From Fibrobacteria bacterium (lineage in GTDB: Bacteria; Fibrobacterota; Fibrobacteria; UBA11236), in NCBI GenBank assembly GCA_025360005.1, contig JANYDA010000056.1, positions 1 to 40,409 on the forward strand: DNA of 40,409 nt. The letters run 5' to 3'. Shown one piece after another: positions 33,588 to 40,409 of the stretch. How positions within the stretch are numbered: the stretch's first letter is position 1; each line of letters starts with the position of its first letter. Position numbers and translations under genes: made by a program. Below the pieces are notes generated by a model. It did no database searches. It saw only the letters and a list, made by a program, of their open reading frames with translations, and had not been told where the DNA came from.

Positions 33588-34964
33588 ATGAATCTATGGA
33601 TCCGTTTCTTGGCGCTGTTCGCCATTCTATTCATGATCCCTTCCGCCTCCCGGGCCCAGACCGGTTTCCCGGAAAAGTGGGCCTTCAAACGCGCCATCAC
33701 CCTGAACACCACAGCCGCCGGGGCCAACGTCGTCTCCGATCAATCCCGGTTCCCCGTGCTCATCAGGCTGGGCGCTTCCGAAAGCGACGTCTTCGCCGGT
33801 TCGCGCGGCCGGGGGCGGGACATCCGCTTTGCCAAAAACTCGGGCGCGCTGCTGGGCCATCAGATAGAACGCTGGGACAGCGCCGCCGCCCAGGCCGCCA
33901 TCTGGGTGTTGGTGGATACCGTGAAAGGCAACGCGACTCAGACTTTGCAGATGTATTGGGGCAATGCGGACGCGGCCGAATCGTCCAACGGCGCCGCCGT
34001 ATTCGAGACCTCCAACGGTTACCAGGCCGTCTGGCATTTCAACGAGGCCGCCGGCGATTCCGCGCGCGATGCCACCGGCAATGGTTTTTCCGCCGCGCCC
34101 AAGGACTTGCTGGGCCTGGGCAATCCCGCCGACGCAGCGGGCATGATAGGCAAGGCGAAGGCCTACGCCGGCAATGCGAACGGAACCGGAGGCGGCTACT
34201 ATCTGGTTCCCGGCAGCGCCGGCGGGAAGCTGGATTTCCCGATGGGAAGCAGCTATACCCTATCCGCCTGGGCCAGCACCGATATCGTCAACAAGCAGTT
34301 CCGCGCCATCGTCACCACCCATGATCAGCAATACGCGCTGGACATGACGGCGGGGGATATGTGGGAGTTCAACGAATACGATAACGCAAGCGGCAAGTGG
34401 GGATGGCAGGATGTGCTGTCTCCGGCCGCCGGGCATGAAGGCAAGTGGAAGCATATCGTGGGCGTGCGCGACGGTGCCAAGGAATACCTCTACATCGACG
34501 GGGCCTTGGCCAATGCCGTCATCAAGACCAATGCCGGCGGTACCGGCGCGCATCTTTCGGCCCCGGTATGCATCGGCAAGCGCGGCGACAACCTGTCCCG
34601 TTTCTGGGCGGGAAAGATAGACGAGGTGGAAATGGCGAGCGTGGCCCGCAGCGCTGATTGGATCAAGCTGAGTTACGCCAGTCAGGCCGCTGCCCAGACG
34701 CTGGTTTCCATCGGCCCCGCTTCCGCCGCGGCCGTTCGGATGCGCGTTCGGTCACCCAAAGCGCAGGCTGCGTTTTCTGGCGCGGCGGAATCCACGCCTT
34801 CGCCCTTTTTTCGCGCGCCGGGATGGGGACACGGTTGGGATTATTTCGATATGACCGGCCGCATTCGGGCGATGCGGTACCGCGCGCAAGCGGCCACGGC
34901 CGAATCCCAAACCGGCAGTGGCCCGGGGAAGCCCGGGCAAGCATGGAAATGGAATCGACCGTGA
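33588..34964 (+). CDS. Secreted DUF2341 plus LamG protein
   Basis: The 458-residue protein starts at ATG 33588 with AAGG upstream and has a signal peptide ending near SRAQ. A DUF2341 domain (about 25-145) shows FPVLIRL, GRDIRFAKN, IERWDS, IWVLVDTV and MYWGN. A LamG-type domain follows (about 145-375) with AVWHFNEA, SARDATGN, YTLSAWAST, WKHIVGVRDGAKEYLYIDG and RFWAGKIDEVEMASVARSADWIKLSY. The tail (WDYFDMTGRIRAMR) matches the YDxxGR sorting-type ends nearby. The domain pair is typical of secreted polysaccharide-binding proteins. A paralogue with the same domain order lies at 35918. Confidence 0.82.
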   Translation: MNLWIRFLALFAILFMIPSASRAQTGFPEKWAFKRAITLNTTAAGANVVSDQSRFPVLIRLGASESDVFAGSRGRGRDIRFAKNSGALLGHQIERWDSAAAQAAIWVLVDTVKGNATQTLQMYWGNADAAESSNGAAVFETSNGYQAVWHFNEAAGDSARDATGNGFSAAPKDLLGLGNPADAAGMIGKAKAYAGNANGTGGGYYLVPGSAGGKLDFPMGSSYTLSAWASTDIVNKQFRAIVTTHDQQYALDMTAGDMWEFNEYDNASGKWGWQDVLSPAAGHEGKWKHIVGVRDGAKEYLYIDGALANAVIKTNAGGTGAHLSAPVCIGKRGDNLSRFWAGKIDEVEMASVARSADWIKLSYASQAAAQTLVSIGPASAAAVRMRVRSPKAQAAFSGAAESTPSPFFRAPGWGHGWDYFDMTGRIRAMRYRAQAATAESQTGSGPGKPGQAWKWNRP

Positions 34965-34976
34965 AAAAGGGGCCCG

Positions 34977-34992
34977 CCGCCGGGAGGCGGCT
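34977..34992. terminator. GNRA-loop hairpin between convergent genes
   Basis: GCCGCC-GGGA-GGCGGC is a 6-bp perfect stem with a GNRA tetraloop, between the convergent DUF2341 gene and the charged-protein gene. It lacks a T-run, so its use as a terminator is unproven. Confidence 0.3.
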
Positions 34993-35016
34993 GGACCGGA
35001 TTGGGGTACTTAAGGC

Positions 35017-35541
35017 CTAGTGCCCGGGGTTGTCGGAGGCCTTTTCCGCTGCGTCTTCTTTGGCTTCCTTCTTTTCGCGCTTCAGGACGGACTTGTCATG
35101 CTTTTGATCATGCTTGTCCTCGCTCAGGTCCTTTTCATCGCGCTTGATGTCCTTACCGTCTTCCTTGATTGCCGCTTTGTCGGTTTGGACTTCGCGTTTT
35201 TCCACCGCTTCGGCGTGCTTGGCCTTGGCCACCGCCACCTGGTTTTGGGTCACCTCATGGGTAGTGCCATTCTTTTCGGACTTGCTTAAATCCGATTCGG
35301 CGGCTTCGCGTTTTTCATGCGCGGCTTCGGCCTCTTTCTTATCGGCCTTTAGCCTGCGTTTGTGGATCTTCATCGAGGTCTCGCCGTTCTTGACGTCCTT
35401 GCGATCATTCTTGACATCAATGCTGTCTTTCTTGACCTCTTGCTTTTCCTGCCCCACGGTGCTTTGCGCACGCGAGGGAAGGAAAGCCAGGCCGGTGGCC
35501 AGCGCCATAATAGCGGCGGTGTAGTTGAGTTTGTTGTTCAT
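35017..35541 (-). CDS. Secreted, highly charged helical protein
   Basis: The 174-residue protein has AAAGGGGTCATC before ATG 35541 and a signal peptide ending near SRAQ. The mature chain is almost entirely Lys, Glu, Asp and Ala, with short repeated units of the form D.K.D.KD.K (KKDSIDVKNDRKDVKNG, AIKEDGKDIKRDEKDLSEDK). This predicts a long solvent-exposed helix or coiled coil, without Cys or aromatic core. I do not recognise a family. Proteins of this type may be periplasmic stress or spacer proteins; that is a guess. Confidence 0.6.
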   Translation of the reverse strand: MNNKLNYTAAIMALATGLAFLPSRAQSTVGQEKQEVKKDSIDVKNDRKDVKNGETSMKIHKRRLKADKKEAEAAHEKREAAESDLSKSEKNGTTHEVTQNQVAVAKAKHAEAVEKREVQTDKAAIKEDGKDIKRDEKDLSEDKHDQKHDKSVLKREKKEAKEDAAEKASDNPGH

Positions 35542-35917
35542 GATGACCCCTTTCGGATGGTTATGGCACCAAGGTATGCTTTGCGGATGGGGGGAGCAAG
35601 AATGTTTTAGTTTTCCTGCCCGTTAAAACGGAACCCCTGCGGCGCGAAAACCCATGAAACCGATTGGAGCATTCCTCCATTCGGCCATCCTACCCAGGCT
35701 CTTCCGGCCGCGGTTTTTGGGTTTTTCCCGCGGTCATCCCAAACTCATCCTGTTCCCCATTCTTGCCGCCAGGCTTCTTGCTTGCATCAGCTTCTTTAAC
35801 CGACCCCCATTTCCCCAAAAAGATGAATCCGGCTGCCCGAGCGGTCGGGATTCCCTACGCGGTCTCCATTTCTCCGCTGTATTGTTCGTGACAGCAAGAT
35901 TGGGAAAAGGGGAAACC

Positions 35918-37747
35918 GTGGCCGCTCTCATTTCTACCGTAACCTGTACGATACGCTGGTTCCGATGCGCGGCCTCCGTGGCCTGCTTGTCGGCATTCTC
36001 CTTGGTCCGCGGGGCGGAGGATCTCTCCCAGTGGGCCCATTCCTCCGACCTTTATTTCGACACATCCCCGGCGGGAGCCAACGTGGCCAATCGCGTGCTG
36101 GACTTCCCCGTGCTGGTGCGCCTCCGCTCCCCGGACTTCGACTTCTCCCAAGCCATGGGCAAGGGGGAGGACATCCGCTTTTCCAAACCTGACGGCGCTC
36201 CCATCAACTACGAGATCGAGCGCTGGGACCCGGTTGCCAAAGCCGCCGAGATTTGGCTGCGCCTGGACACGGTGCCAGGAGCCTATCAGGGAAGGCTGGC
36301 CCGTATGCACTGGGGCAAACCGGGATCGGCATCCCTGTCTTCCGCCGCGGGCGTATTTTCCGCCGCCAACGCCTATGAATCCGTCTGGCATATGGGCGGG
36401 GCGGGCAGCGGTCCGCGGGCCAACGCCGTGACCGGAAAACCTCCGGCCTCCCCGGGCAATTTCGAGGGAGACGAATCGGGCGAGGGTGTGATCGGCCTGG
36501 CGGACAACCTGGATGGCGGGGCCCCGGGGGATTATCTCAACATCGGGAACGGCTACGCCCAGTTCCCCAACGGATTCACCTTTTCCATATGGGCGCATCC
36601 TACCAGGAACTCCAAATGGGGACGCTTGTTGGACATGGGAAACGGTCCGGGCATGGACAACATCTACCTCATGCGGAAATTCGATTCCCAGGATCTGGTC
36701 TTCGGCTTATGGCAGGGCGGGACCAAGACCGCCGGGGAAATCACCGCCAACGGCATATTGTATCCCGACCAATGGGGATGGTACGCGGTCACCGTTTCCG
36801 GGAAATCGGTCCGCATCTACCGCAATGGCGCCTTGGCCGCCTCGGGCGATCTGCCGGTGGGCATCAACAATGCCGTCCGCACCAAAAGCTATTTGGGCCG
36901 ATCGAATTGGGCCTCGGATGAATACTTCGCGGGCGCCTTCGACGAGGCCGAGATCGCCAACGTCGCGCGCAGCGCCGATTGGATCAAGCTGGCCTATGCC
37001 AACCAGAATCCCCGGCAAAATCTGGTCAGCTTCACGCCCCCCTCCGCCTACTGCGCCGAGCCGAAATTCTCCGCTCCGTCCGACACTTCCCTGCCCGAAG
37101 AATCGGTGGTGGAACTGGTCGGCATCGCCGAGTGCGCCAAGTCCTTTCTCTGGTCGGCCTTGTCCGGGCCCGCCCCGCGCATTCTGGACCCGGAGGTAAA
37201 AGTCCTCCTGGTATCCTTGCCCCGCGTCGGCAAGGATACCTCCATCGTCTACCGCTTCTCCGCCGACTACGGGGTTTCGGCCCAGGCCGGGAACGTGCAG
37301 ATCCGCATCAAGAAGTCCATTCCCGATCCCGTATTCACCCTGGGCGCAGCGGCCTGGAACGGCAAGGATTCCCTGGTGCTGAAGCCGGTGATCTCCAACC
37401 TGGACGAGATCAGGGCCAGCCGCGAACCCAATATTTCCTATGCCTGGACGGTTGCGGGATTGAACGCAGATACGGCATGGCGCGCGGACGGTTTGCTGCT
37501 GAAGTCGGCCTATGCCGAAGGCGATCTGAACGTGGGCCTATGCCTCAGCAACAATGGCGCGCCGGTCTGCAAAACGGTCCTCGTCAACGTAAAGTATGCA
37601 ACTACCTCGCTAGGTGGAAAAAAACCGCCTATCGGAGGGGAGTCCACGCATGGGGCCCTGCAGGCCACGCCCGGGCACGATGCCCAAGGAAGATTCATAT
37701 CCGCTTCAAAGTCCCGGACCGAGTTCCCCGCGGGGCGGTTTTTCTGA
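35918..37747 (+). CDS. Secreted DUF2341 plus LamG protein with Ig-like C-terminal part
   Basis: The real start is probably GTG 35918 (609 aa), with AAGGGG 5 bases before it and a signal peptide following (FRCAASVACLSAFSLVRGAE). The open frame extends upstream to 35654, but those residues look non-coding. DUF2341 (FPVLVRLRSPDFDF, GEDIRFSKPDG, IERWDP, MHWGK) is followed by LamG (ESVWHMGGA, NGFTFSIWAHP, GWYAVTVSGKSVRIYRNG, YFAGAFDEAEIANVARSADWIKLAY). Two Ig-like stretches come next. The end in this frame (HDAQGRFISASKS...) looks shifted: one base off, the next frame gives RFKVPDRVPRGAVFL, a normal-looking sorting tail. It is a paralogue of the 33588 gene. Confidence 0.75.
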   Translation: MAALISTVTCTIRWFRCAASVACLSAFSLVRGAEDLSQWAHSSDLYFDTSPAGANVANRVLDFPVLVRLRSPDFDFSQAMGKGEDIRFSKPDGAPINYEIERWDPVAKAAEIWLRLDTVPGAYQGRLARMHWGKPGSASLSSAAGVFSAANAYESVWHMGGAGSGPRANAVTGKPPASPGNFEGDESGEGVIGLADNLDGGAPGDYLNIGNGYAQFPNGFTFSIWAHPTRNSKWGRLLDMGNGPGMDNIYLMRKFDSQDLVFGLWQGGTKTAGEITANGILYPDQWGWYAVTVSGKSVRIYRNGALAASGDLPVGINNAVRTKSYLGRSNWASDEYFAGAFDEAEIANVARSADWIKLAYANQNPRQNLVSFTPPSAYCAEPKFSAPSDTSLPEESVVELVGIAECAKSFLWSALSGPAPRILDPEVKVLLVSLPRVGKDTSIVYRFSADYGVSAQAGNVQIRIKKSIPDPVFTLGAAAWNGKDSLVLKPVISNLDEIRASREPNISYAWTVAGLNADTAWRADGLLLKSAYAEGDLNVGLCLSNNGAPVCKTVLVNVKYATTSLGGKKPPIGGESTHGALQATPGHDAQGRFISASKSRTEFPAGRFF

Positions 37748-37829
37748 CCGGCTTCCGCTCCCATTCCTGCTCCTCTGCGACGCGGCGATACCATACGACG
37801 ATATTTACGCAGCCCGCGGGCACGGCCCG

Positions 37830-38183
37830 CTAGTTGTTGAGATGGAATTTATGCGCCGCCCGATGCAAAATCGGCGCGAAGAAAATCCCCACCGCGGTCA
37901 GGAAGGCGATGCCGCTGTATAGCGCATAGCATCCGGCGAACAGCTTCGCGCCGGGCGTGGCCATGGCGTTGATGGGACCCATCCCCGTCAGGATCATGCT
38001 GGCATTGAGGAAGGCGTCCAACCAGGGCAGTCCGCTCAACCCATGGTATCCCAGCATGCCGATGGCCAATGAGAAGAACAAAAAGGCGCACGCCATTCCG
38101 CCGTGCCGGACCACTCGAAAAAGGAAAATCCGCCTGGATAGAATGGGCTGCGAAAAGTGCTCGAACCTCCTGGAACGCGTCAT
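37830..38183 (-). CDS. Small conserved membrane protein
   Basis: I choose ATG 38183 (117 aa) with GGTGGA upstream; GTG 38192 would add three residues. After a basic N-terminus come three hydrophobic helices: GGMACAFLFFSLAIGMLGYH, a LDAFLNASMILTGMGPINAM loop and helix, and LFAGCYALYSGIAFLTAVGIFFAPILHR. The tail is His-rich (HRAAHKFH). The ASMILTGMGP...KLFAGCYAL pattern recurs in small bacterial membrane proteins that resemble half of a two-pore ion channel, but I cannot name a function. Confidence 0.7.
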   Translation of the reverse strand: MTRSRRFEHFSQPILSRRIFLFRVVRHGGMACAFLFFSLAIGMLGYHGLSGLPWLDAFLNASMILTGMGPINAMATPGAKLFAGCYALYSGIAFLTAVGIFFAPILHRAAHKFHLNN

Positions 38184-38276
38184 CTTATCCACCGAAGGAT
38201 CCTTCCCGCTCGTTTTCCCGGCCCCTTTCGGCCCAGGCCAAAGATAAAATCTAACCGGGAAAGCGCGTGGGAAGGT

Positions 38277-39098
38277 TTAAGGGGCGGCTCCGGCCCGCTC
38301 TTCGTAGGTCCACACATTGAAGACGGCGAGCTGATTGAGCCCGAAAGAGGTGGTCAAAGGGACATCGGCGGCATCGCGACCGCGGCCTATGAGGATGCGG
38401 CCGATGCGGGGCGTGTTGTTGCGCGCGTCGAAAGTCCGCCATTGTCCGCCCAGATAGACTTCGAACCAGGCGCTGAAATCCATCGGGGGCACCTCGGGAA
38501 CGCCGATATCGCCCAGATATCCCGTGCAATAGCGGGCAGGGATGTTCATGATGCGGCAAAATGCGATGGCCAAATGGGTATAGTCCCGGCAAACGCCCAC
38601 GGATTCATGGAAGGTTTCCAAGGCCGAACGATTGGAACGCGCCAGCATATAATCGAAACGGATATGCCGGTTGACGAAGTCGCAAATGGCCTGCACGCGC
38701 GGCCACCCCGTGGGGGTACCGTAAAAATTCCGCTTCGCGACTTCGCGTAAATCGCTATCGATATCACAATAGCGACTGGCCAGCAGGTAAACCAGGGTGT
38801 GGTCGGGAAGGTCTTGCACGTCATGCTGCCGGGCATCCCATATCTGGGGATCGGGCAAACCGTTGTCCTCCAACAGGAGGTCATTGCGGAAAGCGGTGCG
38901 GCCCGGGTTCACGAAGACGCGCGCGCATCGGTTGCCGTACAAATCGGTGTATTCCGAAACGGAGGTGGCCGGCAAGACCTGAAAACTTTCCGGCTTGCGC
39001 ACATCCGCCAGGCGGGACGGGTGGAGGAGGAGCGTGAGCACAACCGCGGTCGGCTCCGGATAGTCGAAGGATATTTCATAACCGGCGCGGATGATCAT
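38277..39098 (-). CDS. Transglutaminase-like family protein
   Basis: The 273-residue protein has an N-terminal beta domain (Bact_transglu_N-like: YEISFDYPEPTAVVLTLLLHPSR...). A transglutaminase core follows: VQAICDFVNRHIRFDYM, the Cys segment ESVGVCRDYTHLAIAFCR (Cys170), NIPARYCTGYL and MDFSAWFEVYLGGQWRTFDAR (Asp224). The His normally found before AW in HAWVEVY is Ser209 here (FSAWFEVY), so the usual Cys-His-Asp triad looks incomplete. This may be a subfamily trait. It is cytoplasmic by sequence, with no signal peptide, and is a single gene with a palindrome upstream. Confidence 0.88.
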   Translation of the reverse strand: MIIRAGYEISFDYPEPTAVVLTLLLHPSRLADVRKPESFQVLPATSVSEYTDLYGNRCARVFVNPGRTAFRNDLLLEDNGLPDPQIWDARQHDVQDLPDHTLVYLLASRYCDIDSDLREVAKRNFYGTPTGWPRVQAICDFVNRHIRFDYMLARSNRSALETFHESVGVCRDYTHLAIAFCRIMNIPARYCTGYLGDIGVPEVPPMDFSAWFEVYLGGQWRTFDARNNTPRIGRILIGRGRDAADVPLTTSFGLNQLAVFNVWTYEERAGAAP

Positions 39099-39597
39099 TT
39101 CAAGAACCTAGTTTACGGCGCGGCCTTTCCTAACCGATATTCGCGCGCGCGCGATTAATCTCCGGAAAGCCCAACAATAACGAGCATCTTGGGCCATTTT
39201 ATGACATAAAAATCATGCCTAACCCCAGATGAAACGGCGTGAATCCGGGACCAAGGGTCTCCTCTTGCCGATTCCCGTCAAGCATGGCGAGAACGGCGGA
39301 CTTACTCCGGCACCAGAACGTGGTGCGCCCCTTCGGCACGGTCCGTTGAACGCAACGGATCGGGCGCCATGAAATTGGGGATGCCGGCGGAAGTCGCGGT
39401 GGGCAAGGATTTCCTCATAGCCTACGTCCAGCGGGCGGAATCCCTTCGGGTGCTGGGCGCCACGCGCATGGCGCTCCCTTCGCAAATCCGTTAGCGTTCC
39501 TTTTCGTTCCCCGCGGGGCCCGCGTCCCGCTTTTTCAATCCGGGATCCTTTTATACCTTTAGCGCCCATACCCCCCATCCGGCGGGTCAACCCTGAC
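39099..39597. other. Intergenic region with palindrome and paired hairpins
   Basis: No frame in this 499-base gap looks like a real gene. It holds a 15-bp palindrome (39197-39211). Two short perfect hairpins share a GAACG loop: GCACCA-GAACG-TGGTGC (39310-39326) and TCCGTTG-AACG-CAACGGA (39342-39359). A GC-rich stretch without recognised motifs precedes the acetyltransferase gene. Confidence 0.5.
39197..39211. promoter_or_regulatory. Palindrome upstream of the transglutaminase-like gene
   Basis: TTTTATGACATAAAA is a perfect 7+1+7 palindrome in AT-rich sequence, 99 bases before the transglutaminase-like start on the minus strand. It has the size and symmetry of a dimer-binding operator; the regulator is unknown. 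Confidence 0.4.
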
Positions 39598-40179
39598 ATG
39601 GCCGTGGACACGATGCGCGCAGATACGATGTATGAAACCCCGCGGCTCACGGTGCGCCGCTTTCTGCCCGGGGACCTGCAGGACGTTTTCGAGATCCTGT
39701 CCGATCCGGAAGTGGCCAGATATGAATTCTGGGAGGCCTATGATCTGGAAGCCGCGCGCGAGGACCTGGAGATCCAGGGCGCCGTGGAGCCCGGCACCTG
39801 CGGGGTCTGGAACGAGTTCGCCGTTCAGCTTAAGGACGGCGGCAGGGTCATTGGCAACATCTCTTTCAAGATGCGGGATCGCGTCCAGCTCCAGGCGGAG
39901 ATCGGCTTCCATTTCAACCGCGCCTTCCATGGCCGCGGCTACGGCAAAGAGGCCGCCGCCGGCCTGATAGAATACCTGTGGAAGCTGGGCGCTCACCGGG
40001 TCTGGGCGGTGGCGGACACGCGCAACGTCAATTCCTGGAAGATGATGGAGAAGCTGGGCATGCGGCGCGAAGGCTGCATGATCCACAATTGCTTCGTAAA
40101 GGGCGAATGGTGCGACGAATACCTGTACGCCGTTTTGGAAGAGGATTGGCGGGGCCTGCGCGCAGGCCCGGTCCCGTAG
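39598..40179 (+). CDS. RimJ/RimL-type GNAT acetyltransferase
   Basis: The 193-residue protein shows the RimJ/RimL subgroup pattern: YETPRLTVRRFLPGDLQDVFEILSDPEVARYEFW, VIGNISFKMRDRVQLQAEIGFHFNRAFHGRGYGKEAAAGLIEYL (the acetyl-CoA loop) and HRVWAVADTRNVNSWKMMEKLGMRREG. It probably acetylates a protein N-terminus or a small amine. Starts at 39598, 39613 and 39628 are all possible; the last begins nearest the first conserved strand. The second MITE copy lies 35 bases past its stop. Confidence 0.9.
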   Translation: MAVDTMRADTMYETPRLTVRRFLPGDLQDVFEILSDPEVARYEFWEAYDLEAAREDLEIQGAVEPGTCGVWNEFAVQLKDGGRVIGNISFKMRDRVQLQAEIGFHFNRAFHGRGYGKEAAAGLIEYLWKLGAHRVWAVADTRNVNSWKMMEKLGMRREGCMIHNCFVKGEWCDEYLYAVLEEDWRGLRAGPVP

Positions 40180-40214
40180 CCGACAGGTTACCCTCCGCCC
40201 AAAGGTTCCCTTAG

Positions 40215-40276
40215 CAGGGTGTTGAAAAAAGTCCGCGCGGGCGTCGGCCGGCTGCGCGGACTTTTTCAACACCCTG
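40215..40276. mobile_element. MITE-like element, 62 bp, TTAG target duplication
   Basis: It has the same ends as the element at 11990. The 23-base arms match except for one extra A in the left arm (A6 against A5), around a 16-base GC-rich loop, so almost the entire element folds into one hairpin. Direct TTAG flanks it at 40211-40214 and 40277-40280. It has no coding capacity. It could also act as a terminator for the acetyltransferase gene, because a T5 run lies in its right arm. Confidence 0.8.
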
Positions 40277-40282
40277 TTAGTT

Positions 40283-40409
40283 CTACTGTGTCATATAAAA
40301 AGTACGAGGAGGGAGATTGGCGGAGCAGCAAGCCGGACAGAACTTCAGAGTTTGCACCAGGGAGCGCGCCAGGAGGATGCGCAGCGTCGCGATGGAGTAG
40401 GGGTTATGC
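40283..40409 (-). CDS. Open frame running off the right edge
   Basis: A minus-strand frame enters from beyond the window and stops with TAG at 40283-40285 after about 41 codons. The visible end contains SIATLRILLARSLVQTLKFC and a PACC pair. I do not recognise it. Being next to the MITE it could be the end of a mobile-element gene or a chance frame. Confidence 0.2.
   Translation of the reverse strand, partial: HNPYSIATLRILLARSLVQTLKFCPACCSANLPPRTFYMTQ

Noticed and set aside
39219-39650. 143-codon minus-strand frame in the 39-kb gap
   Set aside because: Arg/Gly/Pro-rich shadow-like translation without start signals. It overlaps the acetyltransferase start.
1-40409. CRISPR arrays, tRNA and rRNA genes
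   Set aside because: I looked for regularly spaced repeats, T-arm-like GTTCGA contexts and rRNA-like blocks by eye and saw none. A covariance-model scan would be needed to exclude a tRNA fully.

Overview
The window looks like chromosomal DNA from a member of the Fibrobacterota, or a close relative in the FCB group, probably free-living. The best taxonomic hint is the first large gene, which carries a fibro-slime domain. Supporting hints are several secreted LamG/DUF2341 proteins, a FlgD-like C-terminal domain, frequent GTG and TTG starts after good Shine-Dalgarno sequences, and GC-rich codon use over most of the window. The phylum assignment is inference. I found no rRNA, tRNA or CRISPR array.

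Positions 1-12500 are visibly less GC-rich than the rest. They hold a broken AHSA1/SRPBCC-like gene at the left edge, a fibro-slime/chitobiase-C protein, and a metal-resistance operon on the minus strand. That operon reads: a histidine-rich secreted protein, a TolC-type outer-membrane channel, an RND adaptor, a CzcA/CusA-type pump, a helical periplasmic protein, a two-domain multicopper oxidase lipoprotein, and a 31-residue ORF. Behind it lies a decayed IS630-family transposase, itself interrupted by a 120-bp MITE-like element. Removing the element together with one copy of its TTAG duplication restores a continuous transposase frame. A 62-bp relative of the element sits at 40215-40276.

Positions 12500-31200 are GC-rich and mostly chromosomal housekeeping or signalling. 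They include a SAM-methyltransferase-like protein; a TonB receptor / YfiR-like / CHASE8-type hybrid kinase operon; a Ski2-like (DUF3516-type) helicase; a small XRE regulator divergent from a STAS-like gene with a perfect palindrome between them; a YaiI/DUF188 protein translationally coupled to a GNAT; and a three-gene envelope operon ending in a clostripain/caspase-like lipoprotein. These are followed by a conserved small protein, a DeaD-type RNA helicase, a cyclopropane fatty acid synthase, a Cys/Met-metabolism PLP enzyme and a TMEM175-type channel.

Positions 31400-37750 form a secreted-protein cluster: a formylglycine-generating-enzyme-like protein, a LamG-like/FlgD protein, two DUF2341 plus LamG proteins and a highly charged secreted helical protein. 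The window closes with a small membrane protein, a transglutaminase-like protein whose expected active-site His is Ser, a RimJ/RimL-type acetyltransferase and the second MITE copy.

The items I would look at first are the nested mobile elements at 11780-12368, the caspase-like envelope operon at 23472-25351, the XRE/operator/STAS unit near 21.8 kb, the 21-bp perfect hairpin at 27897-27946, and the paired hairpins with identical GAACG loops near 39.3 kb.
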